NCBI GenBank assembly: GCA_937923465.1
Contig: CALDUB010000449.1
Span: 1 to 32,672, forward strand
Direction: 5' to 3'
Length of the DNA stretch: 32,672 nt
Source of the DNA: an uncultured Saprospiraceae bacterium
Lineage (GTDB): Bacteria; Bacteroidota; Bacteroidia; Chitinophagales; Saprospiraceae
Shown: positions 8,250-15,258 of the stretch, in pieces
Layout: every line of letters starts with the position of its first letter
Position numbering within the stretch: the first letter of the stretch is position 1
Notes under the pieces: generated by a model
Database searches by the model: none
What the model was told of the DNA's origin: nothing
What the model saw: only the letters and a program-made list of their open reading frames with translations
Translations under genes and position numbers: made by a program

Positions 8250-8282
8250 ATAGTGTACGTCAAAAAAAAAGATGTACACTAT
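8250..8282 (-). promoter_or_regulatory. rep operator: inverted half-iterons
   Basis: ATAGTGTAC (8250-8258) and GTACACTAT (8274-8282) form a perfect 9-bp inverted repeat 20 bp before the rep start. GTACACNAT is the right half of the iterons, so the same protein probably binds both. A candidate minus-strand promoter, TTTG (8261-8264) N20 TACTTTTA (8233-8240), has its -33 box between the two arms, so binding would block it. The promoter is tentative and would leave almost no leader. Confidence 0.65.
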
Positions 8283-8302
8283 TCTATAAAAATATAGATA
8301 TT

Positions 8303-8898
8303 ACCCTGTTTACGTACACAATGGAAGAAATACAACCCTGTTTATGTACACAATGAGCTAAAATTTCTCCTCTTATATCTGTCTTCTTTGCTTCGTAAAG
8401 ATAGAATCAAGCTAAATTTGACATTATAATTATTCTTTTTTAACCTGAAATAGAGTGATAAAGGAATTCATAGATTTAAACCCTGAAAATGTACACGATA
8501 GAGTATTAAAACCCTGTTCATGTACACGATTCCCTGTTTACGTACACGACCTACCCTGTTCATGTACACAATAAACCCTGTTTACGTACACGATCTACCC
8601 TGTTTATGTACACGATAGAAAAAAAAAGCATACCGCTTTTCAATTGTAAAAAACTGATAATCAATATTTTACAAAGATACTAATATAATAATTAATAAGC
8701 TCTAAAGATATAAAGTAGTACTAAAAGTAACTAAAACTTAAAAAGTCTTAAAATAAGGTTTAGGACTTTTTATAAAAAAAAGAAGAACCCTGAATGCGTA
8801 CACAATAGAATTCGTCATTTTTTCTCAATCACATTTCACGGGATTTGTCAAATAACCACAAAAATAAAATATATTTCAGCCCTGTTTATGTACACAAT
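8303..8898 (+). repeat. ten 20-bp iterons (replication origin)
   Basis: The consensus is ACCCTGTTTATGTACACGAT. Copies start at 8303, 8335, 8480, 8511, 8531, 8553, 8575, 8597, 8787 and 8879, all in the same orientation. Most variation is at positions 8-11 and 18. The central block (8480-8616) has spacings of 31, 20, 22, 22 and 22 bp, and the first pair is 32 bp apart, so most sites lie near the same helix face. The direct orientation and position upstream of a Rep_3 gene identify them as initiator-binding sites. Confidence 0.92.
8740..8771. terminator. hairpin with A/T flanks inside the origin
   Basis: AAAAAGTCTTAAA (8740-8752) pairs with TTTAGGACTTTTT (8759-8771) with one mismatch. The A and T tracts would let it end transcription in either direction, and it could shield the origin core. 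No gene reads into it directly. Confidence 0.45.
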
Positions 8899-8946
8899 TC
8901 ATTTAACAGCGATAAGCATAATTTAATTATTTTAACTAGTTAGTCA

Positions 8947-9443
8947 AATACTGCAATGACCATTGCAGTATTGCAGTTTCGCTTTAGTCAAGACCATAAT
9001 GGAGTTCTATTTTACACATATACTGCAATGATTAATTACACATTTATACATTTGTGTTAAAAATAAAGATTAGTTAATCGAAAAGTATCATGAACATATA
9101 CTGCAATGTGTATTTGTGTAAAATTTAGGCTATTATTTTTAATTGATTATTTTTATTTAGAGCGCTTTTAAGCATTAATAGATTTTTATTTTATAATGTA
9201 TGGAACAAGTGATTTTTTTAGCTTAAAATATCTCTATTTAACTTTTAAATTCATTTGGAGAGTATTTTTAATCCTTAGAAACAAAATTAGCTAGATTTAA
9301 ATTAATTATTTGCATAGTTGCAGTATATGTGCTTATACACAAATACACTTTTGTGTATAAATTAAAAGCTTTCGTGAACTAATAATTTCAGGAAACACAC
9401 ATAATTGCAGTATATGTGTTAATGATTAATGCAGTAAATGTGG
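8947..9443. repeat. second repeat family, ATTGCAGTATATGTGT (centromere candidate)
   Basis: A perfect inverted repeat, AATACTGCAATG (8947-8958) / CATTGCAGTATT (8961-8972), opens the series. Forward copies (ACACATATACTGCAATG-like) lie at 9014-9030 and 9094-9108. Reverse copies (TTGCAGTATATGTG-like) lie at 9318-9331, 9404-9419 and, weaker, 9428-9443. The copies face each other across about 200 bp of AT-rich DNA. The same motif lies at the parA promoter, which suggests binding by the partition proteins rather than by Rep. Confidence 0.7.
9333..9360. promoter_or_regulatory. two inverted DnaA-box-like sites
   Basis: TTATACACA (9333-9341) and its reverse complement TGTGTATAA (9352-9360) both match the DnaA-box pattern TTWTNCACA. 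Together they form an inverted repeat with 11-bp arms. Presence in a plasmid origin supports the reading, but such AT-rich 9-mers also arise by chance here. Confidence 0.5.
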
Positions 9444-9512
9444 CAAAGTTAAGCTTTCACAATCAATTAGATAATATTCTGTTTAAATAGAGTAGGGGAG
9501 CAAGTCAAAATA

Positions 9513-9548
9513 AAAAAGCTCTTTACAATTTTATGTAAAGAGCTTTTT
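9513..9548. terminator. bidirectional terminator between origin and haloperoxidase gene
   Basis: AAAAAGCTCTTTACA (9513-9527) and TGTAAAGAGCTTTTT (9534-9548) form a perfect 15-bp stem with a 6-nt loop and A/T tracts on both sides. It lies 20 bp past the stop of the minus-strand gene at 9569 and isolates the origin from the carbohydrate locus. Confidence 0.88.
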
Positions 9549-9568
9549 CTGCTAAAAATCAGAAAGAA

Positions 9569-10915
9569 TTAATGTGTATCTAATTTTTGTACAATGAACT
9601 CACCTATCTTTTGTCCTTGCTCCACTCCAAAGTCAATAGCTGGTCGGTAATGAATACCACCATAAAGACGACTAATCGCGGCCTCTTCAGAAGCATGATA
9701 AAATGAGTTGAAATTACGAACAGGCAAACCATAAGCCTCTTCTGTATCATCAATAAAAGAATAGTTGTCTCCAAATAGTTCCGTTAAGGTCACGGCAGAT
9801 GCACGCGATATGACACTATGACCGCTAGTATGCTCTGGAAATGGGGGCGTCTGTAAGAGAGGGCGCCAGTTTTCATCAATACTTTCATTAATCACAGTTT
9901 CTGGACGCACTAGATTAGAACGGTATTTCTCATCCCAACAAGCAATAAATGCATCCATTAGAGCAATACTAACACGTGTATATGCTTCTGTCGTTTGCAT
10001 CATATCAGCATTTTCCTTTTGACAAACTATCTTGGTAATACCCATCCAGTGTCCACCTGGTGTTATCTTTTTTGTAGCAAACATAACATGTCCTCGGTGA
10101 GTAGAGACATAAGGATTACAGTCCCAAAATTTTGCAATAGCCTTACGTTCTTCCAAATCCTTGGCATCAGCCGTTTGCAGAGCATTATAAACCTCCATTG
10201 TTTCCTTGTAAAATTGACTATCGGGATTTAAGCTAAACTCAGTAGGCGGTTTAGGTGAAAATTGGTTTGCACTTTTTAAAACCATGAGGCGAATCTCTCG
10301 CCAATGAGGTTCGATACCATCCATATAGTCCGGTGGCGTCGGTTTCCACATCTCTTGGTCATCTGTAATACTATACTTAGGATAAGTACGGGTTTGCTTA
10401 TACATGTCGCTGTCTGCCCAGGCGAGAATAGATTTTGCCAACTCATCACCATAAGTGATAGAACGTTTATAAACATCCTCTGGCATATTGATTTTTTCAA
10501 ACTCTTTGTAGCACTTTTGCTGATAGTCCTCTACTTTATCCTCAGAGAAAATCAGAGCCTTACCTACTGTAGTAAACGCTTGCATACTCGCCAAAGGAAA
10601 GCAATACTCCTCACCAGCTACTGGCTGTGGTAGTTCTTTTAGTTCATTTAATTGACCAACCAGAGTTTTATACTCTGAATAGTCATGTCTCAAACCTTCA
10701 TAAGCCGCAATGCTAGCATAACTATATATACGAGCAGCAACTGGAGGTGAAAATATATCATGAACAATAACATCCGTCAACTGCTGCATAGATGCATGCA
10801 TGTCGTTGGCTTTCTTTGCTTCGACTTTCCAGTTTGGATTCTCTTGCTTACAGCTCGTTATAGCTAAAAAGACTAAAAGAATGAAAGTACTAATCTTTAA
10901 TGTTCTAATCATCAA
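9569..10915 (-). CDS. vanadium-dependent haloperoxidase / PAP2-type lipoprotein
   Basis: The 448-residue protein has a lipoprotein signal peptide with lipobox ITSC (Cys22), so it should be anchored in the cell envelope. The C-terminal third has the vanadate/phosphate-binding motifs of the PAP2/haloperoxidase superfamily: KYRSNLVRP (about 330-338), PEHTSGH (about 360-366, where many relatives have PSGH) and SRLYGGIHYRPAID (about 415-428). The histidine in GIH would be the vanadate ligand or phosphatase nucleophile. The N-terminal helical half is typical of bacterial haloperoxidase-like proteins of Bacteroidota. Sequence alone does not settle whether it oxidises halides or is a phosphatase. It is 63 bp downstream of lacI, in the same direction, with no promoter or terminator seen between, so both are probably one transcript. 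Confidence 0.85.
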   Translation of the reverse strand: MMIRTLKISTFILLVFLAITSCKQENPNWKVEAKKANDMHASMQQLTDVIVHDIFSPPVAARIYSYASIAAYEGLRHDYSEYKTLVGQLNELKELPQPVAGEEYCFPLASMQAFTTVGKALIFSEDKVEDYQQKCYKEFEKINMPEDVYKRSITYGDELAKSILAWADSDMYKQTRTYPKYSITDDQEMWKPTPPDYMDGIEPHWREIRLMVLKSANQFSPKPPTEFSLNPDSQFYKETMEVYNALQTADAKDLEERKAIAKFWDCNPYVSTHRGHVMFATKKITPGGHWMGITKIVCQKENADMMQTTEAYTRVSIALMDAFIACWDEKYRSNLVRPETVINESIDENWRPLLQTPPFPEHTSGHSVISRASAVTLTELFGDNYSFIDDTEEAYGLPVRNFNSFYHASEEAAISRLYGGIHYRPAIDFGVEQGQKIGEFIVQKLDTH

Positions 10916-10978
10916 TGAATATGTATTGAAGTTGTTTTAAATTTTAAATAAGGAGTTTGAAATAAGTTCTTGTTGTTT

Positions 10979-12016
10979 TTATACTTCACTCTTTTGAACA
11001 CTCGACTCTCTAACTATCAGATTTAACTCAAAGCTTTTTTGAAATACTTCTCCATTTGAAGAAGAGGCTTTATTAAAAAAATCAAAAGCCAATTGTCCCA
11101 TGGCAAAACCGTTTTGCTCAATAGTCGTAAGGCGAGGACGAATGTAGTTAGACATTTTAGCATTACTAAAGCCTACAAGCCCCAAATCATCAGGTATAGA
11201 GATATTATTTTCTTTTGCATACTCAATCACACCTATTGCTACATCGTCTGTTACTGCAAAGATAGCATCTGGAGGATTTGGCAGTTCAAATAATTTAGCT
11301 GTAGCATTAAAACCTTTTTCGATAGCTAAATCTGGGTTATCTATGTCATTTAATATAATGTAATCCTCATTTATATCTATTTTTGCTTGATGAAGGGCAG
11401 CGATATATCCTCTTTTTCGTTCTGTACCGATAGATTTATCATCTACACTACCAATATGTGCTATTTTTTTGTACCCATTGTCTAATAAATGCTGAACAGC
11501 TTTGTGTGCAGCATTATAATCATTAGTCAATACATAGTTCCCTTTATAGTTATCATACATCCTATCTATAACTACAACAGGAATTCTTTTGTGCAAGATA
11601 GGAATAATGTTTTCCTCAAAATTACTATTTCGAGCAGGGGCTATAATAATTCCACTTACTCCTTGGTCCATAAACTGGTTAAGTATCTTTTTTTCTTTTT
11701 TCTCATCCTGTAGAGACTCTCCAACTATTATTAAGGAGTTGTGCAGGTGCGCTTTAGACATTATTCCTTTTAAGACAGTTGCAAAGAAATAATGATTGAT
11801 GATGGGTAAGATGACACCTACTAAAGGGACAGTATTGTTTCTTCTTAGAGAAATAGCTAGAGAATTAGGACGGTATTCTAACTGACGAGCTAATTCTAGG
11901 ATTTCTCTCTTAGTTTCGTCATTAATATCTGCCTTATTATTTAATGCTCTAGATACAGTTGTAATTGATACGCCCAATCTATCTGCAATGTCTTTAAGTT
12001 TTGTTCTTTTGCTCAA
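10979..12016 (-). CDS. LacI-family transcriptional regulator
   Basis: The 345-residue protein has an N-terminal LacI helix-turn-helix (TKLKDIADRLGVSITTVSRALN, about residues 5-27) and hinge helix (PNSLAISLRR). A periplasmic-binding-protein-like sensor domain follows (LVGVILPIINHYFF ... VVIDRMYD ... PDAIFAVTDDVAIGVIEYA ... GLVGFSN ... TTIEQ). It is divergent from susC, with a strong LacI-type palindrome in the shared upstream region, so it probably controls the susCD locus and itself. The effector is likely a sugar of the pathway encoded downstream (trehalose, glucose or another alpha-glucoside); this is inferred from context only. No terminator separates it from the haloperoxidase gene. Confidence 0.93.
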   Translation of the reverse strand: MSKRTKLKDIADRLGVSITTVSRALNNKADINDETKREILELARQLEYRPNSLAISLRRNNTVPLVGVILPIINHYFFATVLKGIMSKAHLHNSLIIVGESLQDEKKEKKILNQFMDQGVSGIIIAPARNSNFEENIIPILHKRIPVVVIDRMYDNYKGNYVLTNDYNAAHKAVQHLLDNGYKKIAHIGSVDDKSIGTERKRGYIAALHQAKIDINEDYIILNDIDNPDLAIEKGFNATAKLFELPNPPDAIFAVTDDVAIGVIEYAKENNISIPDDLGLVGFSNAKMSNYIRPRLTTIEQNGFAMGQLAFDFFNKASSSNGEVFQKSFELNLIVRESSVQKSEV

Positions 12017-12043
12017 ATTTTAGGTTTTTTTTTATACGAAATG

Positions 12044-12051
12044 CAAATTTA
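12044..12051 (-). promoter_or_regulatory. -7 element of the lacI promoter
   Basis: The minus-strand sequence TAAATTTG is an exact match to TAnnTTTG, 28-35 bp upstream of the lacI start. Its -33 region would fall on the palindrome at 12065-12086, so the regulator bound there should block its own transcription. Confidence 0.5.
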
Positions 12052-12064
12052 GGTAAAATCTAAC

Positions 12065-12095
12065 TTACCGTAAACGTTTACGGTAATTACCGTAA
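12065..12095. promoter_or_regulatory. LacI operator: 22-bp palindrome plus an extra half-site
   Basis: Bases 12065-12086 form a perfect palindrome with the LacI-family core GTAAACGTTTAC at its centre. A third half-site, TTACCGTAA (12087-12095), abuts it, so that CGGTAATTACCG (12081-12092) is itself a 12-bp palindrome. The site lies between divergent lacI and susC, about 50 bp from the lacI start and 130 bp from the susC start. No second copy was found in front of the other genes of the locus. Confidence 0.85.
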
Positions 12096-12224
12096 AAAAA
12101 AATATTGAATGCTATTTTTTTTATAAGGAATTTATCTTAAGTTTACAGTGATAAGTCGAAATTAAAATTTAAAATCTGAAGAAAAATTAACTTTTAACGC
12201 TCTCTTCAAAACATTAAATTCAAA

Positions 12225-15188
12225 ATGAAAAAACTAATAAGCAAGCTCAGTTTTACTGTGATCCTTATGTTATCTTTTGCTGTTTTCTCCTTCGCGCAGA
12301 AAACAATAACAGGTATCGTAACAGATGCAGAGAATAATGAGTCCCTCATCGGCGCTTCTGTTATTGCTAAAGGAGCATCAACAGGAACAATTACTGACAT
12401 CGACGGTAGCTATTCTGTGAAAATACCAGCAGGCGTAGAGTCTCTTGAATTTTCATACACTGGTTACGAGACTCAAGTAATCGCTATTACAGGAGATGTC
12501 CTGAACGTTGCCCTAAGTGCAGGAGCAACATTAGACGAAATCGTTGTCGTCGGTTATGGTGCCGTAAGAAAACGTGATGTAACAGGTTCAGTTGCTTCTT
12601 TGAAAGAAGAAGACTTCAACCAAGGTGTTGTTATTTCTGCTGACCAATTACTTCAAGGTCGTGTACCAGGTGTAAACATCACTAACAATAGTGGTCAGCC
12701 AGGTGGTCAAGCTACGGTAAAAATCCGTGGTAACAACTCTATTCGTTCTGGAGCAAATCCTTTATATGTAGTAGATGGTGTACCATTGGACGGACGGACT
12801 GCAAAAGCAGGTCTTGTTTCAAATGACGTTGTTGGAAATATTGCAAATTCAAACCCTTTGAATTTCCTTAATCCAAGTGACATTGCTTCTATCGAAGTAT
12901 TAAAGGATGCATCTTCTGCTGCTATTTACGGATCGAGAGGTTCGAATGGTGTTATCTTGATAACAACAAAGAAAGCAAGAAAAGGAGAATTAGATGTTAA
13001 CTTTAATGCAACAGTAGGTTCAAGTACTATCTTAAACAAGTATGACATCTTAACTGGAGATGAATACCGTACAGCTCTTAGAGATTACGGAATCACAACT
13101 GGTGACGGTGGAGCTTCTTCAGATGCTTTTGACGCAATTCTTCAAGCAGGTACTACTCAACAGTACAACTTCTCAGTTGGTACAGGTGGTGAAGACCACA
13201 GAGTAAGATTTTCTGCTGGTTACCAAGATGTAGAAGGTATTGTTAAAGAATCAGGTATCAAGAGATATACAGCTACATTAAACTCTAGCTTTGACATGTT
13301 AAATGACAATGCTGGTGTAGATGTGTTTTTGACATCTTCTCATGCTACGGAAAACATTGCTCCGATTTCTACAAATGCTGGTTTTACAGGAAACTTGGTA
13401 GGTCAGGCATTACAGTGGAATCCAACTATTCCATTGATGACTGGTGATGAGTTCACAACAGGTGTTAATAACACAGGTGTTGGTGCAACGACTATCAATC
13501 CTCTTCAGTACTTAGCTGCATATGATGAAGTTGCAAACACAACTAACATTTTAGCAAGTGTTTCTCCTTTCGTAAAAATTACGAAGGACTTGACATACCG
13601 TTACAGATTTGGTGTAAACTATGGTACTGGTACTACTAGAGGTAGTATCTCTAAAGATATCAACATTGAAGGTATCCAAGGTTTAGGTCTTGCAGGTCTT
13701 TCAAACAATCAATTGTTAACTACTGTGAATGTTCACACGCTTAACTACAATACTGATTTGTCTGACAACATTACTATGAATTTGTTAGCAGGTTACGAAT
13801 ATCAAAAATTTGATTTCAAAGGTTTTGCTTTTGCAGGAATTGGATTTGATGATGTACCAGCTGGATTTGATTTATCAAATGTATTACAGAACTCAAACAA
13901 CGACAACAGAAGTGTATCTTCTTTTGCTGAACCAATTAATGAGTTGCAATCTTACTTTGCAAGAGCAGCATTTGGTATCGGAGAAAGATTTGATGTTACA
14001 GCTACAGTAAGAGCCGATGGTTCTACTAAGTTTGGTGCGAACAACAGTTACGGTATCTTCCCTTCATTTGCAGGACGTTGGAATATCATCAACGAAGGTT
14101 TCCTAGAGGACAACGATTTGTTTGATGACTTAGCATTGAGAGCAGGATGGGGTAAAACAGGTAACCAAGAGTTTCCTGCAGGTTCATCTCAAGATAGATT
14201 TGGTTTAGACACAAATGGTGGTATTTCTCAAGAAAACATCGGTAACCCAGATTTACAGTGGGAAGAGTCTTCTACGTTTAACGTAGGTTTAGACTTTGCT
14301 ATTTTGGATTACAAACTTTCTGGTTCTATCGAATATTACAACAGAACGACTGATAATTTATTATTAGACCCATTCGTACAAGAGCCTGGCCCACCGATTA
14401 GAGCTTGGAAAAATATCGACGGAGAGTTGGTAAATACTGGTGTAGAGGTTGGACTTAATGGTGTTATCGTTGAACAAAGTGCTTTAAGAGTAACTCTTGG
14501 TGCTAACGTATCTTTCTTACAGAATGAGTTGAGAAACTACGACGGTCCAGATATCCTTACGGGTAACTTATTTGGTCAAGGTTCTTCTGGAGCTTTCGTT
14601 CAAAAGCACGTAGACGGTAAACCATTGAATACTTACTTTGTTAGAGATTTCCAAGGTTTGGATGAGACTGGAGCGAGCATTTATGCAAACGACGGTGCAC
14701 TTATTGAGGCAGGAGACCCGAATGCAGACGTAATCTTAGGTGTAACATTCGGTATCCAAGCAGGTGACTTGAACTTTGGTATGAACTGGAATGGCGCTTA
14801 TGGACACATGTTGTACAACAACACTGCAATGTCTGTTATTCCAATTACTAACTTAGGTAACAGAAACGTTGATGCTAACTTAATCGGTGGTACTCCATTA
14901 GAAAGTACAGCAAATCCAATTTCGTCTTCTTCAAGATATTTGGAAAGCGGAAACTTTACTAAATTAGCGAATGCTACTTTATCTTACTCTTTTGGAAAAA
15001 TTAGCTCTTTAAGAGATGTTAGAATTTCTTTGACAGGACAGAACTTATTAATCATCACTGATTATACAGGTTTTGACCCAGAGGTAAATACTGTAAACTT
15101 GAGAAATGGTGTTCCATCTTCAGGTATTGAGTACATTCCTTTCCCATCGGCAAGAACTATCTTGTTCGGTGTTAACGCATCATTCTAA
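12225..15188 (+). CDS. susC: SusC-family TonB-dependent outer-membrane transporter
   Basis: The 987-residue protein starts with a signal peptide (MKKLISKLSFTVILMLSFAV, cleavage near FSFAQ). A carboxypeptidase-D-like N-terminal extension follows (residues ~27-105, TITGIVTDAENNESLIGASV). The plug (~115-225) has the SusC signatures TLDEIVVVGYG, QGRVPGVNI, GQPGGQATVKIRG, NPLYVVDGVPLDG and IEVLKDASSAAIYGSRGSNG. The rest is a beta-barrel ending in an aromatic residue (FGVNASF). With the SusD lipoprotein directly downstream it should import an oligosaccharide using TonB energy. No STN domain was seen, so sigma/anti-sigma signalling is unlikely, in line with LacI control. The substrate is inferred from the trehalase and alpha-glucosidase genes. 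Confidence 0.96.
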   Translation: MKKLISKLSFTVILMLSFAVFSFAQKTITGIVTDAENNESLIGASVIAKGASTGTITDIDGSYSVKIPAGVESLEFSYTGYETQVIAITGDVLNVALSAGATLDEIVVVGYGAVRKRDVTGSVASLKEEDFNQGVVISADQLLQGRVPGVNITNNSGQPGGQATVKIRGNNSIRSGANPLYVVDGVPLDGRTAKAGLVSNDVVGNIANSNPLNFLNPSDIASIEVLKDASSAAIYGSRGSNGVILITTKKARKGELDVNFNATVGSSTILNKYDILTGDEYRTALRDYGITTGDGGASSDAFDAILQAGTTQQYNFSVGTGGEDHRVRFSAGYQDVEGIVKESGIKRYTATLNSSFDMLNDNAGVDVFLTSSHATENIAPISTNAGFTGNLVGQALQWNPTIPLMTGDEFTTGVNNTGVGATTINPLQYLAAYDEVANTTNILASVSPFVKITKDLTYRYRFGVNYGTGTTRGSISKDINIEGIQGLGLAGLSNNQLLTTVNVHTLNYNTDLSDNITMNLLAGYEYQKFDFKGFAFAGIGFDDVPAGFDLSNVLQNSNNDNRSVSSFAEPINELQSYFARAAFGIGERFDVTATVRADGSTKFGANNSYGIFPSFAGRWNIINEGFLEDNDLFDDLALRAGWGKTGNQEFPAGSSQDRFGLDTNGGISQENIGNPDLQWEESSTFNVGLDFAILDYKLSGSIEYYNRTTDNLLLDPFVQEPGPPIRAWKNIDGELVNTGVEVGLNGVIVEQSALRVTLGANVSFLQNELRNYDGPDILTGNLFGQGSSGAFVQKHVDGKPLNTYFVRDFQGLDETGASIYANDGALIEAGDPNADVILGVTFGIQAGDLNFGMNWNGAYGHMLYNNTAMSVIPITNLGNRNVDANLIGGTPLESTANPISSSSRYLESGNFTKLANATLSYSFGKISSLRDVRISLTGQNLLIITDYTGFDPEVNTVNLRNGVPSSGIEYIPFPSARTILFGVNASF

Positions 15189-15199
15189 TAAAATCCTTC

Positions 15200-15239
15200 T
15201 TTGGCTGTTTCTCTTATATAGTTGAGAGGAACAGCCAAA
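15200..15239 (+). promoter_or_regulatory. stable hairpin between susC and susD
   Basis: TTTGGCTGTTTCTCT (15200-15214) pairs with AGAGGAACAGCCAAA (15225-15239) across 10 nt, with one non-Watson-Crick position. No T run follows, so it looks like an mRNA-processing or stability element, or a partial attenuator, rather than a full terminator. Confidence 0.6.
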
Positions 15240-15258
15240 AATACATAAATTTTAAATA

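Larger units (their letters stand above)
8230..9512. other. origin of replication region (oriV candidate)
   Basis: This 1.28-kb stretch has no gene. It holds the rep operator, ten iterons, very AT-rich DNA (about 8617-8786 and 9130-9310, candidates for unwinding), a second family of TGCAGTATATGTGT-like repeats and a pair of inverted DnaA-box-like sites. The order is operator, iterons, AT-rich DNA and TGCA repeats. Which part opens first cannot be read from sequence alone. Confidence 0.8.

Noticed and set aside
8303-8898. CRISPR array from the repeated 20-mers
   Set aside because: Units are 20 bp with gaps of 0-13 bp or irregular long gaps, without uniform spacers or cas genes, and they sit before a Rep_3 gene. 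They are iterons.
11489-11792. small open frames opposite lacI and other large genes
   Set aside because: They lie fully inside well-supported genes on the other strand and show low-complexity, non-protein-like composition; treated as shadows.
12105-12145. susC promoter with TTG at 12105 and TAAGTTTA at 12138
   Set aside because: The spacer of about 30 bp is too long for the Bacteroidota pattern and the -7 match is imperfect; no promoter was called.
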